Part shown: piece by piece, positions 38,601 to 47,120 of the stretch
How the letters are laid out: every line of letters begins with the position of its first letter
How positions within the stretch are numbered: position 1 is the first letter of the stretch
Assembly (NCBI RefSeq): GCF_910592395.1
Contig: NC_088313.1
Location: forward strand, 9,924,501 to 9,988,500
DNA length: 64,000 nt
Direction: 5' to 3'
Origin: Lineus longissimus
Taxonomy: Eukaryota; Nemertea; Pilidiophora; Heteronemertea; Lineidae
Notes under the pieces: model-generated
What the model saw: only the letters and a program-made list of their open reading frames with translations
Database searches by the model: none
What the model was told of the DNA's origin: nothing
Made by a program: the position numbers and the translations under genes

Positions 38601-41113
38601 TTGTCAATGTTTGACCGCGACGCATCAAATAATGCGTGCGGTTGTGAATCTGAAATTTAGATTATGTTATTCCGGACAGTCGGGCAAGTAAATGGTGAAA
38701 AAATAAACTGGTGATTGACCACGGAATTTTTTTGATAATCGACAAATTAGACAGACTTTGATATTTCCACTCTTTTCAGCCAACTGGAAGAAAAAACTCA
38801 AAACACGCCCCCCTATTACCCAATTAGCAAAATTCGAAACTAATTTTTTCATCAAATAATTTCTTTATATCTGTAGACTTGCCACAGCAAATAATTTTTT
38901 TTCAATACCTCTCCAAATATGTACTTGAGAGTTAAAAACATGAACTCGTCTAATTGATAGGCCTGGACCTTCCAACCTATGAATATTCATTAGTGGTCTT
39001 GTCTCACCAGCATGAATCATGTATCTAATCAGTGAGAACAATGGCGCCTGGCCTTTTGTTTTTTATTTCCTCACAGAGAACGGTTATATCCCGGCTTGGT
39101 GACAGCGGTGTGGTGAGACAGTCCTACGGTCATTGCTTGAATTGCCCGCTATTGAATCTAAATGTGCTGAAATCTCTCATCCGCGTTACTACTGGACTTT
39201 TTGTGCTTTCAAAAAAATAAGAACTGTTGTAACAGGATATTTCCAGTGTTTTTCCGAAATATTTCCGACTAAAACAAAGTGTTGTTTTTTTATGCGTTTC
39301 TATTTTTGTAGCGTGTGGAAAATGGTAGTGTGATTTGGTTTTTTCTTGCAGCCCATGATTTAAAGCAAGAAGAGTTTTGGCTCTTGAACAGTTTTTTGAC
39401 TCAAAATAGGAAAATTCGCCTTTGTTTATCAGAGTCTTGAAAGACTCTGGTTATATCAACAGGGTTACATTGACAGCAGCATCGGTTCTTTTAGAAATCG
39501 TGATATTTACGTGATTCGAGCATTTTTGCTGCGTACATTTGTGTGAATCATACCATATGCAGTCAGTGCAATGGAAGTCAGTACTGGCAGAGAATACTAC
39601 GTTTGTACGTCTGCTTTGGGTAAAATATACTATCTTCCCTACTCCTAAAGAAGAGGGGTGTGCTGAATGAACATCATGTGGACAGAAAGGCTTTTAAGAG
39701 CCAATTGTGACCTGCTGCATCTTAAAATAGCATGGTTCCACTTGCCTCTCAATCTCACCCATTGAATGCACCCGATTTTGCGGTCTCGAATGCCCGAAAG
39801 GGATCAGTGTAGCATACACATCCAGCCTCAGCCCTTTGCTGAAAATAACAGGTTGATATGGTTCCTTAGTAGAGAGTTGGTCACACTTGTTACATACCAT
39901 TAAAAAGGCTACGGTGCTTAAAACCATGAAACCATTTAACCACAAGCGAGAAGTATTTCATCTGTAATCGAAGCCGTAATTGCAAACTGTTGCGATAAAA
40001 AACCCACACGTTTATGCAATTAGAACGAGTGAGTCAATGCCTTGCGATATTGCCGAGGGAGCGCTGTATCAATCGGTAGCTCCATATGTACATGTACATG
40101 TACATAACGCACTTCAATGTCCACTTAATAGAGTAAAAAAAAACATTGAAATTAACTTAACCGATGAGGGATGACAAAAACATGTATAAAACAACACCCG
40201 AAAGTCACGAAAGTGTGCACACGTACAGTAAGTAAGTGGTATCATATGGGAAACTGCCATATTCTCGATAGATTGATGTCTGTTCCCTGTTTTATCTAAT
40301 TCGACTGTCCTCTGCACAGAAACTCATCATCTAACATCGATAGTGCTGGTGAAACAGCATAGATTTATCCCCAGGAAAAAAAGTGACATTCGCTATTTTG
40401 TCAGATTAAGAACTCGGAAGGGTTCTATAAAGTCCCATGATATGCAGTGCAGTAAAGTTCAGTTTGGTCAATCAGATTCTCTGATTCTAAATAGAAAGAC
40501 ATGGGCTGAGCAGAGAGAGCTGGAGATTCCAGAACGTTCTGGCTTATACTATATCCAACCTCCAATCAGTTGTATGAGGACGAGGTTGCAAGCAGTAAGA
40601 CTCCCGTGGCATTTCATTCCGTCATACTATTTGGATCTCAATACCGGGTGACAGAATGAGGCCAGTCCAATGCGTCCGGAGTGTATACGGTACAAGCAGA
40701 GGGCAGGAATAAGTAGGACCACCGAAAAAAATTTGTTACGAAAAATTACCGATTTTTGGTCGCGAGTTCCGGCGTTTTTGGACCACCAAAACCGACATTT
40801 TAGGCACCCCGTCACGTTAAGCGGGCAACATTCGTATACTACCTGGTGATTGCGGCAAAATGAAACCTACCTTAATTTTGATGTCATTCCTTTCCCAGTC
40901 TGGTCTGATATGTTTCAGAACATCTTTCACTCCATTATCACAGTCTTCAGGATCCACTAGGATGTCAAGTTCCGATATTGAGGCAGGCCCAAACGCAGTT
41001 GCAGCCATATCGTTAACGACGGCGGCCGCCGATGTTGCCCCAACAGGGGCACTTGTACCAACATGGCCCTGCTTCTCTACTACGCTCATGTTCTTCCACG
41101 ATTTCTTATACAT
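17591..41113 (-). CDS. Choline/ethanolamine kinase family gene, 7 exons
   Basis: Host gene on the minus strand, reconstructed from seven exons (listed separately) whose splice phases agree. Kinases of this family phosphorylate ethanolamine or choline with ATP, the first step of the CDP-ethanolamine/choline (Kennedy) pathway, in the cytosol. The N-terminal exon has ILVDPEDC..VKDVLKHIRPDW..NDIKIK, typical of ethanolamine kinase. Exon 2 carries WLVVRVFSGK and NGMVYGFVVGK; exon 4 has the Brenner motif CHIDCNPTNIIY (H-x-D-x4-N); exon 5 has FVDLEACG, the metal-binding aspartate. Intron 1 is about 12.5 kb and packed with repeats. The last exon(s) were not found and may lie left of 17,591. Exon 2 contains an in-frame TGA and a 1-bp frameshift, so this copy may be a pseudogene or carry assembly errors. 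Confidence 0.75.
18079..18239 (-). CDS. Kinase exon 6
   Basis: Acceptor TTCGACAG|; encodes GFDGDPTARGFTREENKDF, VYLAERNRL and VDETELEKYLDITEMYQI, fitting the C-terminal helices of the family. Donor ATT|GTGAGT, phase 0. It is separated from exon 5 by a 5-kb intron filled with TIR elements. Confidence 0.7.
19865..20097 (+). pseudogene. Pogo/Tigger-like transposase C-terminal remnant
   Basis: The frame ATG 19921 to TAA 20095 encodes about 58 residues: IIGDAWEAVRPNVIESGF, then an acidic tail (ESMDVLNDEIVQD). This resembles the C-terminal helix after the catalytic core of Tigger/pogo proteins (a DAW..V....I..GF pattern). A frame with KIGLRDVL just upstream suggests a frameshift. No catalytic motifs remain. 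Assigned by pattern only. Confidence 0.35.
20527..21677. mobile_element. Outer 22-bp inverted repeat element
   Basis: ATACTCTGTTTCCTCACGTA (20527 onward) is matched inverted at 21656-21677, 21 of 22 bases. It encloses the 749-bp MITE. No transposase frame. Confidence 0.55.
20890..21638. mobile_element. 749-bp MITE, TIR TAATGCCCGCCGTTCACGAT
   Basis: The left end TAATGCCCGCCGTTCACGAT, continuing CAAAT, is matched inverted at 21614-21638. Related inverted ends also occur internally at about 20,945-20,964 and 21,045-21,062, so the unit holds several copies of its terminal motif. Repeated TTTGACCAAAA words follow the ends. No coding capacity. Confidence 0.7.
21689..21715. other. Perfect 11-bp hairpin
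   Basis: CGTCTCTTTGT, a 5-base loop, and ACAAAGAGACG. It lies 12 bases right of the 22-bp inverted repeat; function unknown. Confidence 0.7.
21907..22960. repeat. Field of AAAC-NNN-GTTT palindromes
   Basis: In two blocks (about 21,907-22,345 and 22,569-22,955) short near-palindromes of form AAAC(C/T)NN(G/A)GTTT, such as AAACTAAGTTT, AAACCAAGTTT, AAACTTGGTTT and AAACCTGGTTT, recur roughly every 20-25 bases, by eye some 35 times. The blocks are separated by about 220 bases of ordinary sequence. TCCAGTAATT at the left and AATAACTGGACAAA at about 22,189 and 22,310 may be boundary repeats. No convincing frame. Confidence 0.7.
23293..23379 (-). CDS. Kinase exon 5, metal-binding aspartate
   Basis: Acceptor TTTTCAG|; encodes QVIFVDLEACGLCNPILDI ending ANFLDGAAS. 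FVDLE is the DxE metal site after the Brenner motif. Donor TCGG|GTAGGT, phase 1. Confidence 0.8.
23677..23823 (-). CDS. Kinase exon 4, Brenner motif
   Basis: Acceptor ATTCGAG| (an alternative CAG lies 4 bases on). Encodes VRFNSQVPSFEDRKQEI then PWTFCHIDCNPTNIIYLEEE. H-x-D-x4-N is the phosphotransfer catalytic motif. Donor GAAG|GTAGGT, phase 1. Confidence 0.8.
24113..25673. other. Kinase intron, no gene
   Basis: Intronic sequence left of the mariner element, with a run of 16 C near 24,624-24,640 and small direct repeats of CAAAA(C/T)TTGC near 24,960-25,000. No credible coding. Confidence 0.5.
25674..27439 (+). mobile_element. Tc1/mariner-superfamily element, 200-bp TIRs
   Basis: Complete boundaries: TIRs of about 200 bases (25674-25872 and 27240-27439) starting CAGGGTGTCCACAAGAAAAC, flanked by TA on both sides (25672-25673 and 27440-27441). 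Length 1,766 bp. The single transposase gene is on the plus strand, opposite to the host gene. It lies in intron 3 of the kinase, about 130 bases from exon 3. Confidence 0.9.
26037..27120 (+). pseudogene. Tc1/mariner-superfamily transposase, one frameshift
   Basis: Starts MVQLTTEQRVFVIKKFY, a helix-turn-helix of the DUF4817 type seen in insect-like Tc transposases, followed by a second HTH (TEENIEAVRQQLLQNPRGTS). Catalytic motifs: VIGDEAGFSMNG (first D), WWAQDGAPAHR (second D) and SPDLTPCDFFLWG (third D), with 41 residues between the last two, i.e. a DD41D arrangement. Near 26,672 a small deletion after IIGP shifts the frame; the rest (26701-27120) continues from MINEDVK. ATG 26037 was chosen because conserved sequence starts there. 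Otherwise nearly intact, so the element is fairly young. Confidence 0.85.
27570..27709 (-). CDS. Kinase exon 3
   Basis: Acceptor TTCCAG| at 27,710, phase 2. Encodes SVARSLALVNCQDTKKLAM..., matching the helix after the nucleotide-binding lobe. The donor AGGG|GTTAAA is weak but gives the phase needed by exon 4. The mariner element ends 130 bases downstream of it, in the intron. Confidence 0.55.
28085..28367 (-). CDS. Kinase exon 2, with stop and frameshift
   Basis: Acceptor TTGTTCCAG| at 28,368; begins TLSGGHVNMMFTAYIDEEK, then TGA (about 28,310), then ADWLVVRVFSGKLDSF. Near 28,172 a missing base shifts the frame; after it NGMVYGFVVGKTFSWGDQ continues. With one base restored the exon ends in phase 2 at AAGGAG|GTGGGT, matching exon 3. 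Both lesions lie inside conserved sequence. Confidence 0.7.
28368..31480. other. Kinase intron 1, no gene
   Basis: Intronic sequence with poly(C) runs near 29,206-29,218 and 29,551-29,564 and many AGGCCTAC words. Short frames only. Confidence 0.5.
31481..31749 (-). CDS. Coding-like exon, unknown invertebrate family
   Basis: Minus-strand frame with VKSEWELIALRAGVFDMSS, then TTICPNHRYKLSLSW, RRCQHPLHQPSK and YIKWGVFVPVGSG. The pattern CP.HR..L...W....C..P followed by VPVGSG is one I recognise from multi-copy, function-unknown proteins in cnidarian, mollusc and deuterostome genomes; the Cys/His spacing suggests zinc binding. Bordered by a good donor (CTCAG|GTAAGG at 31,480) and a possible acceptor (ATCCAG| at 31,750). 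It is inside kinase intron 1, same strand, but does not belong to that protein. No neighbouring exons were found. Confidence 0.5.
31750..33400. other. Kinase intron 1, no gene
   Basis: Contains a GTT microsatellite (about 31,930-31,950) and a C run near 32,740. No credible coding. Confidence 0.5.
33410..33560 (-). repeat. Dispersed repeat A, copy 1
   Basis: On the minus strand, GAACGGAATCGGTCGATCTT... to TATCCGGTTGCGTTTTTCTG. Homologous, in opposite orientation, to 34,966-35,090. Part of a repeat family, no coding. Confidence 0.55.
34270..34330 (+). repeat. Tail of a retroposon-like repeat
   Basis: GTACGGGCCGGAGGCCTTTT followed by AATAAATAAATTGAATTGAA. Simple AATTG/AATAAA tails like this are typical of the 3' ends of non-LTR retroposons; no upstream reverse transcriptase was seen. 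Confidence 0.35.
34355..34960. repeat. Degenerate repeats with GCGGCCAT motif
   Basis: TTTCAAGATGGCCCCCTTGC and its relative CAAGATGCCCGCCTGGCGG occur about 137 bases apart with related sequence between. A segment with CGACGACGACGGACGCC follows (34,905). An inverted relative of that last segment is at about 35,606. Confidence 0.4.
34966..35090 (+). repeat. Dispersed repeat A, copy 2
   Basis: GAACGAAATCGGGCGATCTT... to TATCCGGTTGCGTTTTTTTT, inverted relative to 33,410-33,560. Confidence 0.55.
35254..35345 (+). repeat. Dispersed repeat B, copy 1
   Basis: Contains AGGTTTTGGTGGTCCAAAAA. An inverted copy lies at 40,736-40,813. Both translate to a similar short FWWSKN word, which reflects shared repeat sequence, not a gene. 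Confidence 0.5.
35640..36332. repeat. Repeat C units, left part
   Basis: Units containing TTCTTAACCGCT followed by GAACTTGAAA and a TCACAGAGGTCAAATGGCG or CACAAGGGTCAATTAG segment occur near 35,660, 36,010 and 36,300. The last unit is cut by the inserted element that starts at 36,333. Confidence 0.5.
36333..38098. mobile_element. TTAA-flanked element with about 215-bp TIRs
   Basis: Ends TTAAAGTGATACTATG (left) and, inverted, TTAAAGGGTAACTCGTG (right). Similarity continues inward: TGTTTTAATC(G/C)CG and GTTCATGTTGTGACGTCAT are found about 212 bases from each end in mirror orientation. It interrupts a repeat C unit, whose other half resumes at 38,099. Both ends start with TTAA, compatible with piggyBac-type target sites, but a TWA (Harbinger) reading is possible. 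No transposase frame, so non-autonomous. Confidence 0.65.
36936..37646. mobile_element. Pogo-related MITE
   Basis: TIRs GGTCTCATTAGGGAGTTTTT (left) and its inverse with one change (right, 37,625-37,646). The left 150 bases match the left end of the pogo-like element at 4988, so this is a 711-bp internally deleted or non-autonomous relative. It is nested in the 36,333-38,098 element. Confidence 0.75.
38099..38480. repeat. Repeat C units, right part
   Basis: Resumes with ATGAATTTGAAACTCGGTAC and a further unit at about 38,376 (TTCTTAACCGCTACAGCTAA, then CAACTTGAAACTTGG). Continues the series left of 36,333. Confidence 0.5.
38481..40735. other. Kinase intron 1, no gene
   Basis: AT-rich, with a TACATGTACATG cluster near 40,085. 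Several short frames, none credible. Confidence 0.5.
40736..40813 (-). repeat. Dispersed repeat B, copy 2
   Basis: Inverted relative of 35,254-35,345, sharing TTTTTGGACCACCAAAACC. It sits 57 bases from the exon 1 donor. Confidence 0.5.
40871..41113 (-). CDS. Kinase exon 1
   Basis: ATG at 41113 (MYKKSWKNM) or 41089 (MSVVEKQG). The N-terminal part is alanine/glycine/valine rich; the conserved part is LDILVDPEDCDNGVKDVLK then IRPDWERNDIKIK. Donor AAG|GTAGGT at 40,870, phase 0. Confidence 0.75.
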
Positions 41114-41739
41114 GCTTCTTACCGAGTTCTAGCTTTTCAACATAACGTGCACCAAGTTGCCGCTGGAAATCGCTTCGCCTGCCTCAACAGTCTCAGGCCT
41201 TAAATAAATATCAGCGGATTAATAACCTCTGCTGAATTGAATGATTGCACACAAAGATTATATCATTCCTCTAGCTTCATAAGTACAATCAAAATCGTAG
41301 GCCTGGCACAGGGTATGCAAAGTCTGACCAGCCTGCACAACTTGTGTGTGTCTTCACTGAGCCCTTCCACTCACCTCTTACAAGATTTCCTTAAGACGCC
41401 TATGGGCCTACTGCTAGTCCGAGCATTGTAAACATTATCAACATTTACGATTAGGGACATACTAGTATACAACATGCACAAATACCAATGAGACCAGATT
41501 GCTCCCACCTTTTCACTAAGCTGTTTTGGTCGTCATACATGACATATGATTTGTATGTTTATAGCACATGAACGTGCATAATTTCACCTCTACCTAAAAC
41601 ACAATCAATACCATAGCATATACACGTATACAATAGCCTGTGCATTCTCCGCAGGCAATCGGGGCATATCTACGATGGGTATTTGTGGCTTGTAAATGTG
41701 CACATATACCTCGATCCAAATCAGACTGTGCCCCACATG

Positions 41740-41960
41740 GCAGCTAAATAGAAAACTAGCATCCATTTCGCGCACAGTGGGATAATCAGCGTGTTCGATT
41801 ACTAGCGCGGAGCTTGCGCGAGTAAGCGCCAGCGCGTTCTTTTTGTATTGGCGCCTCTTCTCGCGCCAGGCCGAAGTGAGCGACCCTGCGAGCGGGTTAC
41901 TTAGACATAAATGGCCGCCGCACGTGACCTTTGAGAAAAGACGGCAAACGATCCTATAAA
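41740..41960 (-). promoter_or_regulatory. CpG-rich region, possible kinase promoter
   Basis: A local rise in G+C and CpG (GCGCGGAGCTTGCGCGAGTA ... CTTCTCGCGCCAGG) about 650 bases upstream of exon 1. It contains AAATGGCCGCC and GCACGTGACC (an E-box CACGTG). The location upstream of the first coding exon on the minus strand suggests the promoter; the start site cannot be read. The region could also belong to an unseen divergent gene. Confidence 0.35.
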
Positions 41961-43124
41961 TGCCAGCTTTGCGAAATACACGAAATGTGTTTATTGCATC
42001 AGACTGCACTTTTTTGGCAAAAATAGAATAGACTTTGGAAGAAATTGATATTTAGATGTGAACAAATTGTTCAATAAGGTTAGTATGTCGTTTTTGTAGT
42101 TAACGCACATCCGGGAGTATGTCTTGTCATTTCTTTTCGCGCTACTTTACCCTAAAGTTACTCGGGTCTGGCGCAGAGCGTTCTGGCTCGATTCATACTG
42201 GGCATGTGCTTCAAGGCCCGAGATCCGGTGCTTACCGAAGCGCAGCGCTAGAAATCGAACGTGCTAAATGAAGAGCTAACGTGTGTGGTATTGGGTGGTT
42301 ATCTTCAACCATAGTTTCGTATTCAACCTGGGTCTCAGTATGATGGCTCGGAACCACGTTGAGAGGGTGTCCTCCTTCAGAGGTGACCGCGAGAGGAGAT
42401 TTCCTTGAACATGCCCACATTGTATAACAGTTCTTTGGACTGATAATGCATCAGTAATGAGAAATGCCTTTTTAGTGAATATAGGACAAGTATATTTGCC
42501 TTTCAAAAAATGTCCTAAGACGGAACAAGCCAATTATGTATTCTTCGCGGTCGCGACTACGACTTCAGGTAAATCAAATCATTTTGAATTTAATTAGTGT
42601 ACCTCATTTGGTCTTCGAATACGGTATTCCCAATAATTATAGAGACCGACAGGATTGCGTGACTTCTCGCTTCTGAATGACGTATTCGTAGAGGATATTT
42701 CCGTACGGAGCAGTTGTATTCTGGTTGGATGTGACACTGTCTTCAAGTAGATTAAACTGTTTTGAATGACATCTTTAAAAGGGGTATTCAAAACAGGGCA
42801 GGTTTTTGTTTATTCTAGGTGGATGTGAAGGATTCAAATATGGAATTACAGCACAAGCCAATATACAGTAGTTTCTCGTATAGCTGGCCCAGGTCTGATT
42901 TGAATTTTTTCCAAGTCCAGTGAAGTTGTCAACTTTTACTCAATAGCGATGATGTCCATTTTACTCCAACAATAGCCATTGATGACCCGACCCGATAAGC
43001 GGCCTGCGCGTTACGGCATACTCACTTATGTCAGTGCTGGAGGTTACCTGGCGTTTGCGAACAATTTTGAAACATGTTTTATTGTACATGTGTTGTAAAA
43101 GCTTCACAACATTAGTATAAGAAT
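41961..43124. other. No gene seen
   Basis: Spacer between the putative promoter and the Polinton-like element. No credible frame. Confidence 0.5.
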
Positions 43125-43340
43125 AATGCAATCCACGATTTCTACGATTTGTCTTCAAAAAAGGCCAAAATGTATCAATTGAGAAAAACACAAGTGTTTT
43201 TCCCAATTAGAGTTGCCTTTATTCCAATACAAAACCGAATATAATCTAGCATGCATTATTCTTATACTTTACTAGAAAGTGTACAGACTTTACAGACTTT
43301 ACACTGGTATTTAATAACAAAATTAATGCTAAATAAATAG

Positions 43341-44600
43341 AAATGGAAATTATTTTACCAGATGACGTTTCACCAGAGTCTTGGCGTACGTAGTAGTAAC
43401 CGTTGGTCTCATGGACAGGATTTTATTCAACTTCCAAAAGTGGTTATCCCACACAAAAATAACTGGTTAGGTATTACCCATTAACAATACAACATAAGGA
43501 TATGTTTAAATAATATGACTTTTTTAACTTTGATGTTTATGTTACCTCTAATACTAGTTTTTTTCACTCTAAAATAATTTAACATAACTTCTGGGTTAAT
43601 AAGTTTGAAAAATAGTAAGGACTGTCTAAGACTGATTAATAATCCACTATCGTTTTACCAGAATCAATTTAACCTGGCTGTATGGTTTGCAACAACTGGT
43701 TGTGGGATTTCAATTAATGACCATTTAAACCACAGGGATCCAATGATAAGATCATTTTACAGATTTCACGCTTATTAAGAAATTTGTAAAATCATGAAAA
43801 ACCTGCAAATTCCTTTACCAGGTGAAACACTTTTCAATGAAGTTAACAATAGCATAAATCGTAATAAACTAGGACAGTTATTGACTGAGTTTAAGCTAAA
43901 TGATGAATATGATTTCTCAGTGTTTGAAAGTAATGGGGGGTGGACTTCCTGGAGTGTACCGGATTACGACCCGACGATAATAGATCCAGGTTATTACATC
44001 AATAGTTCGAAAATTAATTATTTTTTAATGAAAGTTTATGAGAACAGAATGCCTCCAAAGTGTAATGAAGATTGGGATGCTGGTATGGTTAATACACAGA
44101 TATCTGGATTAAGTATTATGTTAATCAACATAAAAATGTTTTTGATGTGATAGAACAGAAACCATGTCGAACATACCAACAGTTTATGACTCTTAAGTCA
44201 TCAGGTTTTTCAAATCCAGGGATAGAGAGATTGAATGACTCTATCAGGACATTATGTTTACTGTCTTTTTGGATCACAGGGAGAAACTACAACACCGATA
44301 GTTGGAATACCCGGGACAGAATTAGATGCTCAGATGCAGTTTAGAAGCTGCTGGAGGATTCAATTGATAAATATGTGGATATTCAGACCACAATTCTAAG
44401 GAACCAGAATGCTGTTTCCAAAACACATACAAGACCAGATTTTGTAATAGGACCTGGTCTGTACATCATAGGGTCAAACATGGTTCTAAATGTAGGTAAG
44501 ATAGATAACTACAATAATAACATCTTGATAGCTCCAAGTAATGCTAAATCTGATCAATACAAAGAAGATGGTGGCACCACCACTAATGGAAGGAGATAGT
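43341..44600 (+). pseudogene. Polinton-like structural protein, broken
   Basis: Begins MEIILPDDVSPESWR (43,341), then LPKVVI; QFNLAVWFATTGCGIS and IRSFYRFHAY (about 43,660-43,775) followed by an in-frame TAA; then 43794-44150 (LFNEVNNSINRNKLGQLLTE, WTSWSVPDYDPTIIDPGYY, YENRMPPKCNEDWD), and in other frames PIVGIPGTELDAQMQF (about 44,300) and 44375-44599 (FVIGPGLYIIGSNMVLNVGK). The order is co-linear, so this was one protein of more than 400 residues. It is homologous to the fragment at 3.7-4.4 kb. I recognise relatives only as uncharacterised proteins of large invertebrate elements; a capsid or penton role is possible but unproven. Not functional. Confidence 0.5.
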
Positions 44601-44876
44601 GTTAAGAAAATAAAGGTTAAGACTAATGTTGAGAAAGTTAAGGATCCTCCTAAATCTGATCAATACAAAGAAGATGGTGGCACCACCACTAATGGAAGGA
44701 GATAGTGTTAAGAAAATAAAGGTTAAGACTAATGTTGAGAAAGTTAAGGATCCTCCTGTTACTACCACTGTCCTTAACTTTCTCAACATTAGTCTTAACC
44801 TTTATTTTCTTAACACTATCTCCTTCCATTAGTGGTGGTGCCACCATCTTCTTTGTATTGATCAGATTTAGCATTA
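44545..44876. repeat. 106-bp triple repeat, two direct plus one inverted
   Basis: A 106-base unit starting TAAATCTGATCAATACAAAG occurs at 44545-44650 and directly again at 44651-44756. An inverted copy fills 44771-44876, after a 14-base spacer. The three look essentially identical, so the rearrangement is recent or an assembly fold-back. Confidence 0.9.
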
Positions 44877-45130
44877 GCTAACAGACAGAGTGATACCAGA
44901 ACTGGTACTGATGTTCCTATTAGGGATATTGTTACTCCTTTCACTATTAAAAATGACAATGAAACACATAATACAATTAAGTTCATACTGTATGCAGTCT
45001 CTGGGGCATTTATTGATTTTAATGATTATGTAATAACAAAGTATGTAATAACAAAGTATGTATTAACACATTATGTAATTTCTGATAAGATAATTTTTTA
45101 TTACATAATTTCAGAAATAATAATAATTAT

Positions 45131-46219
45131 ATGCATGAGGGAGGTGAAGGGATTGAAACGGAGGGAATGTATGATTTTAGGCCAACTGATACTAGTGACA
45201 ACATTTATGAAATTAGTATTTCCAACAGACATTGTGATGATAATACAAGCTACAACACTGATGTAAGTAAAAGAAGTAATTTGATTACTGATAATTCATT
45301 CTCTACACCAGAAATAGTAAAAGTTACTGACGCATATCTTGAGAAAAAAGAATCCATTTACGAAGCTATTCATGGTGAACTTGATAAAGCAATGAAAGTA
45401 CAACATGGGATTATGACGAGAAAAAACTAAATAATCTAGTACCACATATTTATGTTGAAAATGACACACTTTATTATTTACTTGAAGGTAATAAACTCTC
45501 TGATTTTACTGAAAAACAAAAGAACAAATAGAAAGAAAAACTAAAATCACTAAAAGGTGATTAATTGTCAATTCTTTTAATCTCTGATTAAAGGAATTAT
45601 TGAAAAAACTTCAATACCATATGTTCCAGGTGAAACAACAGTGCCTATGGAAGGACCAGCAGAAGACAAACTGTATGAGGAAAAGGCAAAGGTATGGTGG
45701 ATTGACAATGAGAGGGAGTCACAAACTGAAAAGGCTAAACGTTTAATAAAAGATGTATTAATTAAACCAGATTCAGCTATTTTACTAAAGGATAGAATTA
45801 AGTTACTTTTTAAAACGTTTCGAGTAACCATTGGTGCCATAGTATTCAGTTGTACATGTAGTTATGATCTTCACAACTCTAGGTTTTACTATTAGTAACG
45901 CTCTGAAAGCTGTCCCTAAACCTACACCACCAGGACCTAAACCAGGACCAGAACCAGGACCTAAACCAGACCCTAAACAGAAACCGTCAATACCGGATCA
46001 AGTAAAAGAAAGTCTCAAGAAGTTTGCTAATTGGCTTAAGGAACTGGCTAACAAAGCAGCAGCTTCTTTACCTGGAATAATCGGTCCTTCGTTTCATTCC
46101 TATTGAAATCAGTGGCTGGTGTTGTTGGTTATCTGGCTGAACACATGATAATAACATTGATTATTATTATTGGTTCAATAATCTATGGATTGATAGGTGG
46201 ATTTAAAGCATTAAAGTAA
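45131..46219 (+). pseudogene. Polinton-like membrane/proline-rich protein, broken
   Basis: Co-linear pieces in shifting frames: 45131-45430 (LEKKESIYEAIHGELDKAMK); LVPHIYVENDTLYYLLEG (about 45,440); PYVPGETTVPMEGPAEDKL and WWIDNERESQTEKAKRLIKD (45,620-45,780), IKPDSAILLKDRIKLLFKTF; a hydrophobic segment (VTIGAIVFS...IFTTLGFTISNAL); a proline/lysine repeat (PKPGPEPGPKPDPKQKP, about 45,945); an amphipathic helix (VKESLKKFANWLKELANKA); and after a frameshift SFLLKSVAGVVGYLAEHMI with a final transmembrane helix, ending 46,219. I recognise this arrangement from multi-copy invertebrate elements; by analogy it could be a membrane-active minor virion protein, which is inference. At least three frame breaks. 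Confidence 0.55.
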
Positions 46220-46270
46220 CGTAGAAGTAGTAAGAACTAATATTGAATTTTACAATAATAATAAATAGAA

Positions 46271-46398
46271 TGGCAACAGGATATTTATCAAACACTGATA
46301 GAGTACATAAGATTCCAGTTGGTTTGAAGGCTGATAGACAACATCACATCATCACTCAATATTATGCTACCAAATGTTCTTGGCCAATAGCGTAACTC
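46271..46398 (+). pseudogene. N-terminus of capsid-like protein, cut
   Basis: ATG 46271 reads MATGYLSNTDRVHKIPVGL and then runs into inserted repeats, stopping at TAG/46,396. The matching continuation resumes at 54,182, right of BEL element 2, so a single gene was split. Confidence 0.5.
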
Positions 46399-46577
46399 GA
46401 TTCACATCATGTGATTTCAAGTCATCACATCGTATCGGATCCAAAAAAGCAATAACGGATCCAAAAAAATGTCGTAACGGATCCTAAAAGGTTTTAATCC
46501 AATTTCATTAAAAACAAATTGTTTCATTATTTTCCTTTGGATTGATTTCTTTGCCAAGACATTTGGTTGCATAATAT
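46359..46577. repeat. 25-bp inverted repeat with GGATCC repeats
   Basis: ATATTATGCTACCAAATGTT (46359 onward) is matched inverted at 46554-46577 with about 3 changes. Between them CGGATCC(A/T)AAAA occurs three times (46,436-46,490). Non-coding. Confidence 0.6.
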
Positions 46578-46579
46578 AG

Positions 46580-46721
46580 CAAATAGTGGATGTTTAAGGT
46601 CGTCCGATATGGAATTTTGCTGGACTCAGAAATGTCATGGCGGACTCGCAAAGCCTCGTCCGCCATGACATTTCTTCGTCCATCAAAATTCCATATCGGA
46701 CTCCCAAACATCCACTATTTG
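46580..46721. mobile_element. 142-bp fold-back element
   Basis: Arms of about 65 bases: CAAATAGTGGATGTTT...CATGGCGGACTCG pairs with CGTCCGCCATGACATTTC...AAACATCCACTATTTG, with a loop of under 10 bases. TATA-like bases flank both sides. BEL element 2 begins only 6 bases to the right. Confidence 0.8.
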
Positions 46722-46726
46722 TATAT

Positions 46727-47120
46727 TGTTAGTGGACCCCCGTTAGGAATCGCACACTCAGGTGTACCTAATGCTTTAATGCGCTAAGACACTGCATTCA
46801 CGACAGATCACCGTGTGATGAGGAGATTATTGAACTTTAGATTTTGACCCCTAAACTAGGACTTAGGGATATGAAAGGGGCACAAACGTGTGAGTAAGAA
46901 TCCGTATTTCGCTATTTGTGATTTGGACTATCAGTTTTGATCAGATGTTCAGACCAATTGTTCTTTTATGCAGATCAGACCAACGAACCCTACTCGATGA
47001 TGCCAGAAGCTCAAAGCAGATGTTTATGTTGGACTCGATATTAAAGACCCCACTTTAACAAACCTTTTTATCGTCTTCCGTGTGTTCATCCCTGAGTTTG
47101 AAGGCTAAGCCACCCACACT
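46727..47120 (+). repeat. BEL element 2, 5' LTR
   Basis: 394 bp, TGTTAGTGG...CACACT; direct repeat of 53782-54176. No primer-binding site could be assigned after it. Confidence 0.9.

Noticed and set aside
40343-40651. 102-codon plus-strand frame
   Set aside because: No family resemblance, no splice or promoter support, in a repeat-rich intron.
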